DNA of 64,000 nt from Kitasatospora azatica KCTC 9699 (GCF_000744785.1 NZ_JQMO01000002.1:1116001-1180000); one strand, 5' to 3'. Positions 14,774 through 23,959 are shown, counted from the first letter of the stretch. Notes: generated by a model from the sequence alone, not told the origin. Made by a program: numbers and translations.

Positions 14774-15409
14774 ATGGAGCACCCGAGGGGCCTGTCCGCG
14801 CTCGCCACCCACCTCCTCGCACAGCCGCCGTCCTGCGGACCAGTGCGGCTGGTCGCGGTGGACGGTCATGCGGGATCGGGCAAGACCACCTTCGCCGGGC
14901 GACTGGCCGAGGCGCTCGGCGGCGCGCCGGTGGTACACCTGGACGATTTCGCCACCCAGCAGGAGTTCTTCGGCTGGACCGAACGGCTGCTCGACCGGGT
15001 GCTGGCGCCGCTCTCCCAGGGGTCGACCGCCCGCTTCGAGGCCTACGACTGGGTGGCGGAGCGCTTCCAAGGGGCGCGCGCGGTTCCGCCCGCGCCCGCG
15101 GTGCTGCTGGAGGGAGTGGGCGCCGGGCGCCGACTGCTGCGCCCTTGGTTGGCCGCCCTGATCTGGATGGAGCTGCCGTTCGACGACGCCCGGGCACGTG
15201 GCCTGCGGCGGGACGGTCCGGGGCTGGCCGACTTCTGGGAGCGCTGGTCGGCGGCCGAGACGGCGCACTTCGCCGCGGACCCGAGCCGGCCGTTCGCGCA
15301 GCTCATGGTGGACGGCCGGACCGGCGAGTTTCTGCGGCCCCAGAGGGCTAAGCGGTCGCTTGACCGGGAAGGTGGGGAGGAACTAAGTTTTCCCTCGTTG
15401 CCGGATTAG
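14774..15409 (+). CDS. Uridine kinase-like P-loop protein
   Basis: 211 residues. The Walker A GHAGSGKTTFAGRLAE sits near residues 31-46, followed by VVHLDDFATQQEFFGW (the acidic nucleoside-kinase-type motif) and a segment VLLEGVGAGRRLLRPWLAALIWMELP typical of the udk/panK-like fold; the C-terminal FWERWSAAETAHFAADPSRPFA segment is common in Streptomyces homologues annotated as uridine kinase or ATP-binding protein. A TAGGGT box lies 7 bases before the ATG, consistent with a leaderless or near-leaderless transcript. Substrate uncertain. Confidence 0.8.
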   Translation: MEHPRGLSALATHLLAQPPSCGPVRLVAVDGHAGSGKTTFAGRLAEALGGAPVVHLDDFATQQEFFGWTERLLDRVLAPLSQGSTARFEAYDWVAERFQGARAVPPAPAVLLEGVGAGRRLLRPWLAALIWMELPFDDARARGLRRDGPGLADFWERWSAAETAHFAADPSRPFAQLMVDGRTGEFLRPQRAKRSLDREGGEELSFPSLPD

Positions 15410-15428
15410 TTGATCGCGCAACAAGATG

Positions 15429-15468
15429 CGGCACCTCCGGCTTGTTCCCCCGTGAGCCGGAGGTGCCG
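15429..15468 (+). terminator. Hairpin terminator after the P-loop gene
   Basis: CGGCACCTCCGGCT (15429-15442) pairs perfectly with AGCCGGAGGTGCCG (15455-15468), followed by TTTCGT. The remaining spacer to 15664 shows no gene. Confidence 0.88.
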
Positions 15469-15664
15469 TTTCGTCTGCCCGGACACCCCCGGCGACAACC
15501 CGTCGGTACGCCAACGGTCTACCCATGGCGGCGATTTGGCCTCGTGCAACACGCTTCCGGATCAGCCTCACCCGGGTACGATTCCGGCAGGCGCATACGC
15601 GCCCCGGGTGCGCGGCGCTGACCCGCCAACGACCGGGCCTCGGTGCACATCACGGGGGGCGTGA

Positions 15665-17647
15665 GTGATCACGGTTGACAACTCCGGCAGTTCCGGCCCA
15701 CATGGGCCGGCCGACCGGGCCTGGCTGCGTGCCATGGACGCCTACACGGCCGGCGCCTACGCCCGCGCCGAGGAGGAGTTCCGCACGGCCGTGCGACTGG
15801 ACCCGGGCATGGCCGACGCCTGGCTCGGCCTGCACGCGCTGCGCTGCGACACCTCGGGTGCGCTGCTGGCCATGAACCGCCACAAGAAACGTTTCGGCGA
15901 GCAGCGCCGCCGCCACCAACGGCCGCTCAGCTCCTGGTACTGGCTGGGCTGGTGGGTCCAGCCGGTCCTGGAGGACGAGCGCGACCTGGCCCTCGCCCAC
16001 GCCTCGCACTGGCTGGACGGCCGGCACCTGGCCGAGCTGGACCGCGCGATCTCCCAGTGCCCCGCGCCCGATCAGGACCCCTCGGTGCGCTTCCTGCACG
16101 CCTGCCGCTGCTATCTGCTCAAGGACTGGGAGCAACTGATCAGGGAGACCGACCAGTTGCTGGACGACGCACTGCTCGGCATCGAGGCCGGCCTGTTCGG
16201 CGGGATGGCCCGGGTCAGACTCGACATGTGCGCCCAGGCCCAGGCCCCGCTGGCCGCCTCGCTGGCCCGCTGCCGCTCCGAGCAGCCGCAGCGCAAGGAG
16301 CTGCGGTACTGGCTGGCCCGGGCCTACGAGGGAGCCGGGCGCAGTGCGGCCGCGCTGCCGCTGTACCGCTCGGTGCACCGGGCCGACCCCGCGTTCATGG
16401 ACGCCGCCGCACGACTGGCGGCGATCGCCGCCGAGGACGGGCTCGGGCTGCTGGAGGAGCTGCCGGCTTTCGGCATCGGCGAGGGACTCGGGGACGGGTT
16501 CGGGGACGGGCTCGGCGAGGGGCTCGGCGAGGGCTCGGGCGACGGCCTCGGCGGGCTGACCGACGCGGCGACCCTCGACCTGATCAGCGGCATCGCGGCA
16601 GCCCCGTACCCGCAGGACTACTCACCCGAGTACGTCGGCGAGACGGAGCCCGATCCGCTGCCGCTGGCGGAGCGCTCCGGCGACGGCGGCGGCGACGGCC
16701 CCACCGAGGGCCCGGGCGGCGCCGCACCCGCGCCGGCCCTGCGCGGGAGGGCACTGCTCGAACCCGGACCGGCCATCGAACCGGCCGGCAGCCAGCAGCG
16801 GTTGGACGCGGCACTCGCCGCACTCGAACGGATGGTCGGACTGGAACCGGTGAAGCGCCAGGTACGAGCGCTGTCCGCACAGTTGCGGATGGCCGGGCTG
16901 CGCGCCGAGCAGGGCCTGCCGGTACAGCCGCCGAAGCGGCACTTCGTCTTCTCCGGCCCGTCCGGCACCGGCAAGACGACCGTGGCGCGGATCCTCGGGC
17001 AGGTCTTCCACGCCCTCGGCCTGCTCTCCGGCGAGCACCTGGTGGAGGCCCAGCGAGCCGACCTGGTGGGCGAGTTCCTCGGCCAGACGGCGGTCAAGGC
17101 GAACGAGCTGATCGACTCGGCGCTGGACGGCGTGCTCTTCATCGACGAGGCGTACAGCCTGGCCAACTCCGGCTACAGCAAGGGCGATGCCTACGGGGAC
17201 GAGGCGCTGCAGGTGCTGCTCAAGCGGGCCGAGGACAACCGCGACCGGCTGGTGGTGATCCTGGCCGGCTACCCGGAGGGGATGAACCGCCTGCTGGCCG
17301 CCAATCCGGGGCTCAACTCGCGGTTCACCACCCGGGTCGACTTCCCCAGCTACCGCCCCGTCGAGCTGACCGCGATCGGCAGCGCGCTGGCCGCCCGGGA
17401 CGGCGACAGCTGGGACGAGGACGCGGCCGACGAGCTGGCCAGCATCTGCGCCCACGTGGTCGGCGAGGGGTGGATCGACGAGCTGGGCAACGGACGGTTC
17501 ATCAGAACCCTCTACGAGAAGTCCTGCGCCTACCGTGACCTGCGGCTCTCCCTCTCCCGCGAACTCCCCGACCGCGAGGACCTGGCCACTCTGCGGCTCC
17601 CCGACCTGGTCCAGGCCTACGGCGAACTCATCGACGGCCGAAACTAG
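15665..17647 (+). CDS. EccA/CbxX-like AAA+ ATPase with TPR domain
   Basis: 660 residues. The N-terminal ~270 residues are TPR-like (AMDAYTAGAYARAEEEFRTAVRLDP and similar). A low-complexity Gly/Asp/Glu linker of repeated G(E/D)GLG units follows at about 272-297, then an acidic spacer. From about 390 comes a CbbX/SpoVK-type AAA+ domain: Walker A FSGPSGTGKTTVARILG, Walker B GVLFIDEAYSLAN, arginine-finger region NPGLNSRFTTRVDFPSY. The TPR-AAA order is that of EccA of type VII secretion, but no esx or ecc gene is nearby. GTG start. Its TAG stop is the left end of the CTAG palindrome. Confidence 0.88.
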   Translation: MITVDNSGSSGPHGPADRAWLRAMDAYTAGAYARAEEEFRTAVRLDPGMADAWLGLHALRCDTSGALLAMNRHKKRFGEQRRRHQRPLSSWYWLGWWVQPVLEDERDLALAHASHWLDGRHLAELDRAISQCPAPDQDPSVRFLHACRCYLLKDWEQLIRETDQLLDDALLGIEAGLFGGMARVRLDMCAQAQAPLAASLARCRSEQPQRKELRYWLARAYEGAGRSAAALPLYRSVHRADPAFMDAAARLAAIAAEDGLGLLEELPAFGIGEGLGDGFGDGLGEGLGEGSGDGLGGLTDAATLDLISGIAAAPYPQDYSPEYVGETEPDPLPLAERSGDGGGDGPTEGPGGAAPAPALRGRALLEPGPAIEPAGSQQRLDAALAALERMVGLEPVKRQVRALSAQLRMAGLRAEQGLPVQPPKRHFVFSGPSGTGKTTVARILGQVFHALGLLSGEHLVEAQRADLVGEFLGQTAVKANELIDSALDGVLFIDEAYSLANSGYSKGDAYGDEALQVLLKRAEDNRDRLVVILAGYPEGMNRLLAANPGLNSRFTTRVDFPSYRPVELTAIGSALAARDGDSWDEDAADELASICAHVVGEGWIDELGNGRFIRTLYEKSCAYRDLRLSLSRELPDREDLATLRLPDLVQAYGELIDGRN

Positions 17648-17682
17648 GGCCTGTCCGGCCGATCTTGCCGGACAGGCCCTAG
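17644..17682. repeat. CTAG-bounded 39-bp palindrome, copy 1 (terminator)
   Basis: CTAGGGCCTGTCCGGC (17644-17659) pairs perfectly with GCCGGACAGGCCCTAG (17667-17682). It is a strong bidirectional hairpin between convergent genes; the AAA gene's TAG (17645-17647) and the MFS gene's TAG (complement of 17679-17681) both lie in its CTAG ends. A second copy differing at three positions is at 46136-46174. Confidence 0.9.
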
Positions 17683-18896
17683 GGGGCCACGGGATCGGAG
17701 CGCCGCGCCAGGAACACCCCGACGCCGGCCGCGAGCAGGATCACGCAGCCCGCGAAGACCAGCCCCGCACCACGCAGCCCCAGCGCCAGGGTCAGCGCCC
17801 CGACCCCCACCACCGGCAGGGAGATTCCGACGTAGGCGACGACGAAGAAGGCCGAGATCGTCGCGCCGCGGTGCTCCGCCGGTGCCGCGGCGCTCACCCC
17901 GGTCACGGCCGCTCGGAACCCCAGGCCCTGGCCGAGCCCGCCGACCACTCCGCCGAGGACCAGCACCGGCAGGGACTCCAGCAGCAGGGAGGCCGCCACG
18001 ACGGCCATGCCGACCGTCAGCACCGCACATCCGGCGGGCAGCGCGCGCCGCACGCCCACCCGGCTCATCAGCAGCTGGCCGGCGGTGGAGGAGCAGAACA
18101 CCGTGAAAACGACCAGGCCGGTCACCGCCAGGTTGTGCACTCCGAGGGTCTGCGCGAGGAAACTGGGCGACACCGCGGTGAACAGCCCCAACAGGGCGAA
18201 GCCGGCGAAGGCGGCCAGCGCGGCCGGCACGAACACCGCGCGGGTCTGCTCGGGGACCACCATCCCCTGCGGGCGCAGCGGCGGCCGGGGCGTGTGCCGG
18301 GCCACCGTCTCGGGCAGCGCGCGGGTGACCACGAAGGCCGCCAGGAGCAGCGCGATGTGCACCAGGAAGGGGAGTTGGAGCGGCCGTCGGGTGTACTGCG
18401 CCAGGATCCCCGACAGCAGCGGACCGCAGCCCAGGCCGCCCATGTTGGCGGCCGTGGCGGCGAGTCCCGCCCGGGCCCGCTGCCCCGGAGGTGCCAGTTC
18501 GAGGACGGCGGCCGTCGCGGCCCCGCTGAAGAGCCCGGCGGCGAAGCCCGACAGCAACCGCCCGGCGAACAGCAGCGGCAGCCCGTCCTCGGCCAGGAAG
18601 CAGACCGCGCTGAGGATCGACAGCCCCAGCGCGAAGAGCAGCACCGGGCGCCGGCCCAGCACGTCGGAGAAGTCACCGGCGACCAGCAGTGCGGCGATCA
18701 CGCCGAGCGCGTAGACCGCGAAGACCACCGTCACCATCAGTTCGGAGAACCCGATCTGTTCCCGGTAGAGCCCGTAGAGCGGCGTCGGCAGCGTGGTGCC
18801 CGCCATGCCGACCGCGAACACCCCCGCGGCCGCGAGGTACCAGCCGCGGGCGCGACCTGTCGCTGTGCCCTGAGTCCCTGCGTCTTGAACGATCAC
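17679..18896 (-). CDS. MFS transporter
   Basis: 405 residues, about 12 transmembrane helices. Begins GWYLAAAGVFAVGMAGTTLPTPLYGLYRE and contains the MFS motif A-like loop DFSDVLGRRPVLLFALGL after helix 2 and PETVARHTP in the central loop; probably a proton-driven drug/metabolite exporter in the plasma membrane. GTG start at 18896. The stop codon lies in the right arm of the CTAG palindrome. No regulator adjoins. Substrate unknown. Confidence 0.9.
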   Translation of the reverse strand: MIVQDAGTQGTATGRARGWYLAAAGVFAVGMAGTTLPTPLYGLYREQIGFSELMVTVVFAVYALGVIAALLVAGDFSDVLGRRPVLLFALGLSILSAVCFLAEDGLPLLFAGRLLSGFAAGLFSGAATAAVLELAPPGQRARAGLAATAANMGGLGCGPLLSGILAQYTRRPLQLPFLVHIALLLAAFVVTRALPETVARHTPRPPLRPQGMVVPEQTRAVFVPAALAAFAGFALLGLFTAVSPSFLAQTLGVHNLAVTGLVVFTVFCSSTAGQLLMSRVGVRRALPAGCAVLTVGMAVVAASLLLESLPVLVLGGVVGGLGQGLGFRAAVTGVSAAAPAEHRGATISAFFVVAYVGISLPVVGVGALTLALGLRGAGLVFAGCVILLAAGVGVFLARRSDPVAP

Positions 18897-18960
18897 GCCC
18901 CCAACCTAGTGAGCCTTCTCGACCACCACTGGCATTTCCGTCAGTTGAGCGGACGACCCG

Positions 18961-19136
18961 GCCCGGAGGCGAGCGGGCGACCCGCCCCGAGCCGAAGGGC
19001 CCCGCCGGTGTCGAAAGCGACGAGGGACAAGCGACCGAGGAACGAGGGAGCGCCGGAGCGTGGGGGCACCTCCCAGCCGCCAGGCTGGGGGAGAACGTCG
19101 ACACCGGGTCAGAGGGGCCCGGAGGCGAGTGGGCGA
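18961..19136. repeat. Composite intergenic repeat with hairpin
   Basis: Within 18897-19108 and running into the next gene, a 20-base direct repeat GCCCGGAGGCGAGYGGGCGA occurs at 18961-18980 and 19117-19136 (one mismatch). Between the copies lie inverted arms CCGGTGTCGA (19005-19014) and TCGACACCGG (19098-19107), and a hairpin CTCCCAGCC/GGCTGGGGGAG at 19070-19093. The right copy forms part of the 3' end of the adjacent CBS-domain gene. It resembles dispersed intergenic repeats seen in Streptomyces. Confidence 0.6.
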
Positions 19137-20170
19137 GTAGCAGTCCGGTGGTCGGGGTCGTGCATTTCGCCGACCAGTTCCTCGAGGACGTCCTCGAGGG
19201 TGACCAGGCCCAGGGTGCGGCCGTCGGGGGTGGTGACGGCGGCCACGTGGGCGGCGGCGCGGCGCATCGCGGTCAGCGCGTCGTCCAGCGGGAGGCGGTC
19301 GGTCACCACGGTGACCGGGCGCCAGAGCCGGACCGGCAGCGGGGCGTCCGGGTCCTCGGCCTCCAGCACGTCCTTGACGTGCAGGTAGCCGAGGATGGAG
19401 CCGGCCGGGTCGACCACCGGAAAGCGGGAGAACCCGGTGGCCACCGCCCGCTCCTCCACCTGCCGGGCCGTCACCGAGGCGTCCACCGTGACCAGCCGGT
19501 CCAGCGGCAGCAGCACCTCGCGCACCGGTCGGCGGCCCAGTTCCAGGGCGTCCTCCAGCCGTTCCTGCTCCCCCGCCTCCAGCAGGCCGGCGGCCCGCGA
19601 CTCGGCGAGGATCCAGAGCAGTTGTTCGGCGGTGAAGACCGTCTCCACCTCGTCCTTGGGCTCCACCTTGAACAGCCGCAGCACCAGGTTGGCGAAGGCG
19701 TTCAGGAAGCGGATCGCCGGGGCGAGCAGCCGGGCCAGCCGGTCCAGCGGCGGGCCGAGCCAGAGCGCGGCCCGCTCGGGCGAGGCCAGCGCGATGTTCT
19801 TGGGCACCATCTCGCCGATCACCATGTGCAGGAAGACCACCAGGGCCAGCGCCAGCGCGTAGGCGAGCGTGTGCACCAGGACGTCGGGCAGGCCGGCCGC
19901 CTGGGCGGGGCCTTCCAGCAGGTGCGCGATGGTCGGCTCGGCGAGCGCGCCGAGCAGCAGCGAGCAGACCGTGATGCCCAGCTGGGCGGCGGCCAGCATG
20001 GCCGAGACGTTGGAGAGCGCGTGCAGCACGGTGCGGGCCCGCTTGTCGCCGGCCTCGGCGAGCGGCTCGACCTGGCTGCGGCGCACCGAGATCACCGCGA
20101 ACTCGGCACCGACGAAGTACGCGTTGCCGAGCAGCAGCAGGAGCGAGGCGAGGAGTTGGAGGAAGATCAC
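19109..20170 (-). CDS. CNNM/CorC-type CBS-domain membrane protein
   Basis: 353 residues. An N-terminal DUF21/CNNM transmembrane domain (about 4 helices; ...NAYFVGAEFAVISVRRSQVEPLAEAG, VIGEMVPKNIALASPE) is followed by a CBS pair (VREVLLPLDRLVTVDASVTARQVEE ... LVTLEDVLEELVGEMHDP). This family is linked to magnesium/cobalt or sodium transport and was once called hemolysin. It lacks the C-terminal CorC_HlyC domain present in its upstream neighbour. GTG start overlaps that gene's stop by four bases (GTGA), so the pair is coupled. Confidence 0.9.
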   Translation of the reverse strand: MIFLQLLASLLLLLGNAYFVGAEFAVISVRRSQVEPLAEAGDKRARTVLHALSNVSAMLAAAQLGITVCSLLLGALAEPTIAHLLEGPAQAAGLPDVLVHTLAYALALALVVFLHMVIGEMVPKNIALASPERAALWLGPPLDRLARLLAPAIRFLNAFANLVLRLFKVEPKDEVETVFTAEQLLWILAESRAAGLLEAGEQERLEDALELGRRPVREVLLPLDRLVTVDASVTARQVEERAVATGFSRFPVVDPAGSILGYLHVKDVLEAEDPDAPLPVRLWRPVTVVTDRLPLDDALTAMRRAAAHVAAVTTPDGRTLGLVTLEDVLEELVGEMHDPDHRTATRPLASGPL

Positions 20171-21480
20171 GCCGACTCCCCCTGGTGGACCAGCAGCACC
20201 TGGGTGGTCCGGTGCCGGTCCACGGCCCGCACGGTCAGCTGCCAGCCGGGCAGCGTGACCGTGTCACCGGGGTCCGGGATCTTGCCGAGCAGGTCGGCCA
20301 GCAGTCCGGCCAGCGTCTCGTACGGGCCGTGCGGGGCGTGCAGCCCGATCGACTCCAGCTGGTCGAGCCGGGCCCGGCCGTCGGCCAGCCAGGCCGGGTG
20401 GCCGGCCGCCGGCGGCACCGCGAGCAGTTCGGGGGTGGCGCCCGGGTCGTGCTCGTCGCGCACCTCGCCGACGATCTCCTCGACGATGTCCTCCAGGGTC
20501 ACCACGCCGGCTGTACCGCCGTACTCGTCGATCACGATGGCCATCGGCTGACGGCGCCTCAGCTGGTCGAGCAGCCGCTCGGCCGGCAGGGTCTCGGGGA
20601 CCAGCAGCGGGGCGCTTGCCAGCTGGGCCACCGTCACCTCGGCGCGGCGTTCGGGCCGCACGCCGAGCGCGTCCTTGAGGGTGACCGTGCCGGTGACCTC
20701 GTCCAGGTTGTGCTGGTAGACCGGGAAGCGGGAGAAGCCGGTGGCCCGGGTCAGGTTGACCACGTCGGCGGCGGTGGCGTCCTGCTGCAGCGCGGCGACG
20801 TCCACCCGGGGCGTCATCACGCTCTCCGCGGTCAGTTCGCCCAGGCTCAGGGTGCGCACGAAGAGCAGCGCCGCGTCCTCCGCAATGGCTCCGGCCTTGG
20901 CCGAGTGCTGTGCGAGGAAGGCCAGTTCGCCGGGGGTCCGGGCCTGGTCCAACTCCTCCGCGGGCTCCATGCCGAGGGCCCGGACCAGGCGGTTGGCGGA
21001 GCCGTTGAGGGCGCTGATCAGCGGGCGGCAGGCGGTGGAGAAGAGCTGCTGCGGGGCGGCCACCGCGCGGGCCACCTGCAGTGGGCGGGAGATCGCCCAG
21101 TTCTTCGGGACCAGCTCGCCGATCACCATCTGCAGCACGGTGGCCAGCAGCATGCCGACCACCAGCGCCACTCCGGTGGCGCCGGCCGCGGGCACGCCGA
21201 GGCCGCGGAAGAGCGGGCGGAGCAGCACCGACAGGGCCGGTTCGGCGAGCATGCCGACGACCAGCGAGGTGATGGTGATGCCGAGCTGGGCCCCGGAGAG
21301 TTCGAAGGAGAGCTTGCGCAGCGCCTTGCGCAGACCGACCGCGCGGCGGTCGCCGGCCTGGGCGGCCCGGTCCACCTCGCCGCGGTCCACGGTCACGAAG
21401 GAGAACTCGGCGGCGACGAAGAGGCCGTTGGCCAGGATGAGCAGCAGGGCCGCGAGCAACAGCAGCCAGGCGGTGATCAC
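20167..21480 (-). CDS. CNNM/CorC-type membrane protein with CorC_HlyC domain
   Basis: 437 residues with the full layout: DUF21 membrane domain (LANGLFVAAEFSFVTVDRGEVDRA ... VIGELVPKNWAISRP), two CBS domains (ESVMTPRVDVAALQQDATAADVV ... MAIVIDEYGGTAGVVTLEDIVEEIVGE) and a C-terminal CorC_HlyC domain (YETLAGLLADLLGKIPDPGDTVTLPGWQLTV). GTG start. Paralogue and operon partner of the following gene; such tandem pairs are usual in actinobacteria. Probably divalent cation homeostasis. Confidence 0.92.
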   Translation of the reverse strand: MITAWLLLLAALLLILANGLFVAAEFSFVTVDRGEVDRAAQAGDRRAVGLRKALRKLSFELSGAQLGITITSLVVGMLAEPALSVLLRPLFRGLGVPAAGATGVALVVGMLLATVLQMVIGELVPKNWAISRPLQVARAVAAPQQLFSTACRPLISALNGSANRLVRALGMEPAEELDQARTPGELAFLAQHSAKAGAIAEDAALLFVRTLSLGELTAESVMTPRVDVAALQQDATAADVVNLTRATGFSRFPVYQHNLDEVTGTVTLKDALGVRPERRAEVTVAQLASAPLLVPETLPAERLLDQLRRRQPMAIVIDEYGGTAGVVTLEDIVEEIVGEVRDEHDPGATPELLAVPPAAGHPAWLADGRARLDQLESIGLHAPHGPYETLAGLLADLLGKIPDPGDTVTLPGWQLTVRAVDRHRTTQVLLVHQGESA

Positions 21481-21646
21481 AGTGCCGCCTGCTCTCCGGC
21501 TATCGGGTGCACGGCGGCGTCGGTACTACCGGACGGATCGTCCATCGAGGGGAAGGCTCACTCCTCAGGTCGCGGGCTCCACACAGGGGCGTACTTTGCC
21601 CCGGCTTTACCAGCCTAGACGATACCTGTTCGATTGCTGCGGAAGG

Positions 21647-22117
21647 TCACGCAGTGGCGGGCTCGGCGGCCGCGCCATGGGATTCGGCGAGGTCGCGCAG
21701 TGCGCGGGCGGCCCGGACGGCCTGCTCCCGCCCGCCGCTGGGCTGGATTCCCATGGCGGCCAGCGAGGTGCCGTCGGCCAGGTCCAGGGTCACCCAGGGG
21801 TCGCCCTGACGGAGGTTCACCCGGACGATCTCGGCCCAGTGCAGCCGCCGCATCCGGACCAGGTTGACCACGGTCACCCCGTCGGCGTCGGCGACCACCT
21901 TGGGGCGGGCCAGCATCAGGCCGACCGAGGAGAAGACGAGGCCCAGGCAGGTGAGCATCACCCGGTCGTTCAGCTGCCAGTTGGCCGGGAGCGCCAGCGC
22001 CATGCCGACGAAGAGCACCGCGAGCACCCCGCTGGCCGTCAGCAGGACCGCGCGGTTGCGACGCGGCAGCCAGGTGACGGGCAGGGTGGGCAGCTCGGGC
22101 AGCTCTCCGACGGGCAT
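21647..22117 (-). CDS. PH-domain membrane protein
   Basis: 156 residues. Two hydrophobic segments near residues 25-43 and 53-69 precede a bacterial PH-like domain (PKVVADADGVTVVNLVRMRRLHWAEIVRVNLRQGDPWVTLDLADGT). It lies 26 bases downstream of hisG in the same direction, a placement that is conserved as far as I recall in Streptomyces, but no role in histidine synthesis is known. Confidence 0.82.
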   Translation of the reverse strand: MPVGELPELPTLPVTWLPRRNRAVLLTASGVLAVLFVGMALALPANWQLNDRVMLTCLGLVFSSVGLMLARPKVVADADGVTVVNLVRMRRLHWAEIVRVNLRQGDPWVTLDLADGTSLAAMGIQPSGGREQAVRAARALRDLAESHGAAAEPATA

Positions 22118-22143
22118 GGCGCTGGTACTCCTGAAGGTGCCGG

Positions 22144-22989
22144 TCAGAGACGGCAGGCGTGGATGTTGGTGACCAGGACGCCGCGGGCGCCGATCCCCCA
22201 GAGGTCGTCCATGATCCGCTGCGCCTCCTTGCGGAGCACCATCGAGCGGACCGCGACCCAGCCCTCGGTGTGCAGCGGGGAGACCGTGGGCGACTCCAGA
22301 CCCGGCGTCAGGGCGACCGCCTCGGAGACCTTCTCGGCCCGGATGTCGTAGTCCATCAGCACGTAGCGGCGGGCCACCAGCACGCCCTGCAGGCGGCGCA
22401 GGAACTGATCCACGGCCTGGTCCTCGCCGGCGCCCTTGGGCCGGATCACCACGGCGTCCGAGACCAGGATCGGCTCGCCGAAGACCTCCAGGCCGGCGTT
22501 GCGCAGGCTGGTACCGGTCTCCACCACGTCGGCGATCACATCGGCGACGCCGAGCTGCACCGCGGTCTCGACCGCGCCGTCCAGCTTGGTGACGGTGGCC
22601 TGCACGCCGTGCTCGGCCAGGTGCTGCTCGACCAGGCCGGTGTAGGAGGTGGCGATCCGCAGACCCTGCAGGCCGTGCACGTCCTTGGGCGAGCCGACCG
22701 GTCCGGCGAACCGGAAGGTCGAGCCGCTGAAGCCGAGGGCGAGCACTTCCTCGGCGTTGGAGGCGGAGTCCAGCAGCAGGTCGCGCCCGGTGATGCCGAC
22801 GTCCAGCCGGCCGGAGCCGACGTAGACCGCGATGTCGCGCGGGCGTAGGAAGAAGAACTCGACCTGGTTCTCGGGGTCGACCAGGACCAGTTCCTTGGGG
22901 TCCTTGCGCTGGCGGTAGCCGGCCTCATGCAGCATCTCCGCCGCGGGACCCGAGAGCGAACCCTTGTTGGGGAGGGCGATGCGCAGCAT
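22144..22989 (-). CDS. hisG: ATP phosphoribosyltransferase (long form)
   Basis: 281 residues. First enzyme of histidine biosynthesis, condensing ATP and PRPP. The N-terminal LRIALPNKGSLSGPAAEMLHEAGY and the PRPP-binding stretch DGAVETAVQLGVADVIADVVETGTSLR are typical; the C-terminal ~80 residues (VAVRSMVLRKEAQRIMDDLW ... GARGVLVTNIHACRL) form the histidine-feedback domain of the long HisG form. Preceded by hisE with a 48-base gap; the two are a unit. Confidence 0.96.
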   Translation of the reverse strand: MLRIALPNKGSLSGPAAEMLHEAGYRQRKDPKELVLVDPENQVEFFFLRPRDIAVYVGSGRLDVGITGRDLLLDSASNAEEVLALGFSGSTFRFAGPVGSPKDVHGLQGLRIATSYTGLVEQHLAEHGVQATVTKLDGAVETAVQLGVADVIADVVETGTSLRNAGLEVFGEPILVSDAVVIRPKGAGEDQAVDQFLRRLQGVLVARRYVLMDYDIRAEKVSEAVALTPGLESPTVSPLHTEGWVAVRSMVLRKEAQRIMDDLWGIGARGVLVTNIHACRL

Positions 22990-23037
22990 GGGAGGAGGAT
23001 CCTTCGCTAGGTCGCGGATGGTGGTACGGAGGGTGGT

Positions 23038-23310
23038 TCAGAGGTAGGCGTAGACGTCGTCGAGCGTCAGCCCGCGGGCGACCATCATCACCTGAAGGTG
23101 GTACAGGAGCTGCGAGATCTCCTCGGCGGTCTGCTCCTTGGTCTGGAACTCGGCGGCCATCCAGACCTCGGCTGCCTCCTCGACCACCTTCTTGCCGATG
23201 GCATGGACGCCCTGCTGGACGAGCTGGGCGGTACGGGAGGACGCGGGGTCGCCGGAGGCGGCCTTCTGCTGGAGCTCGGTGAAGAGCTCCTCGAATGTCT
23301 TCGAAGCCAT
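23038..23310 (-). CDS. hisE: Phosphoribosyl-ATP pyrophosphatase
   Basis: 90 residues, stand-alone HisE (MazG-like all-alpha fold). Second step of histidine biosynthesis. [19 protein letters not shown] and [18 protein letters not shown] carry the expected acidic metal ligands (EEAAEVW), followed by [19 protein letters not shown]. The ATG at 23310 is chosen because the family begins at this point and GGTGAG precedes it. Confidence 0.95.
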   Translation of the reverse strand: MASKTFEELFTELQQKAASGDPASSRTAQLVQQGVHAIGKKVVEEAAEVWMAAEFQTKEQTAEEISQLLYHLQVMMVARGLTLDDVYAYL

Positions 23311-23424
23311 GATGGGACTCACCATACGGGCAATCGCGGAGCTGGTGGGAAGCGTCCCGGACGGTGGACACCCGTCTGGGACGGCCGTGCGGGACGCCTC
23401 CCACCCGCGGGCTCGCGACCGGGC

Positions 23425-23910
23425 TCAGTGCCAGGGCTCGCGCAGCCCGCGCAGCGTGGCGGCGGTGGCCACGGCGGCGGTGACCGCCTCGTGGCCCTTG
23501 TCCTCGGCGGAGTCCGGCAGGCCCGCCCGGTCCAGCGCCTGCTGCTCGTTGTCGCAGGTCAGCACGCCGAAGCCGACCGGCACGCCGGTGTTCACGCTGA
23601 CCTGGGTGAGGCCGAGGGTGGCGGCCTCGCAGACGTAGTCGAAGTGCGGGGTGCCGCCGCGGATGACCACCCCGAGGGCGACCACCGCGTCATAGCCGCG
23701 CTCGGCCAACTGCTTCGCCGCGACCGGGAGTTCGAAGGTCCCGGGGACCCGGACGACGGTCGGCTCGCTGATCCCCAGCTCCTTCAGGGCGCGGTGGGCA
23801 CCGTTCAGCAGCCCGTCCATCACCTGGGTGTGCCACTGGGCGGCGATCACCGCGACCCGCAGGTCCTGGGCGTTCTTGACGGTCAGCTCGGGGGCTCCGT
23901 GGCCAGCCAC
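23425..23910 (-). CDS. ribH: 6,7-dimethyl-8-ribityllumazine synthase
   Basis: 161 residues. Penultimate enzyme of riboflavin synthesis; forms icosahedral or pentameric assemblies. Motifs: [18 protein letters not shown] (substrate loop), [40 protein letters not shown] (with the conserved His), [19 protein letters not shown] start with GGAGAAC upstream. It follows ribBA by 49 bases in the FMN-riboswitch-led operon. Confidence 0.96.
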   Translation of the reverse strand: MAGHGAPELTVKNAQDLRVAVIAAQWHTQVMDGLLNGAHRALKELGISEPTVVRVPGTFELPVAAKQLAERGYDAVVALGVVIRGGTPHFDYVCEAATLGLTQVSVNTGVPVGFGVLTCDNEQQALDRAGLPDSAEDKGHEAVTAAVATAATLRGLREPWH

Positions 23911-23959
23911 GATGTTCTCCTTGGGTTCTGCTCGAGTTCTGGGATTCGGCTCTGGGAGT

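Noticed and set aside
13079..15409. A very long open frame on the plus strand across the acyl-CoA dehydrogenase gene
   Set aside because: Most of it is antisense to the well-supported dehydrogenase; only its last 211 codons, from ATG 14774, read as a real P-loop protein.
15665..17647. Type VII secretion locus
   Set aside because: The TPR-AAA protein looks EccA-like, but no esx, eccB/C/D/E or mycP gene lies nearby, so only the single gene is called.
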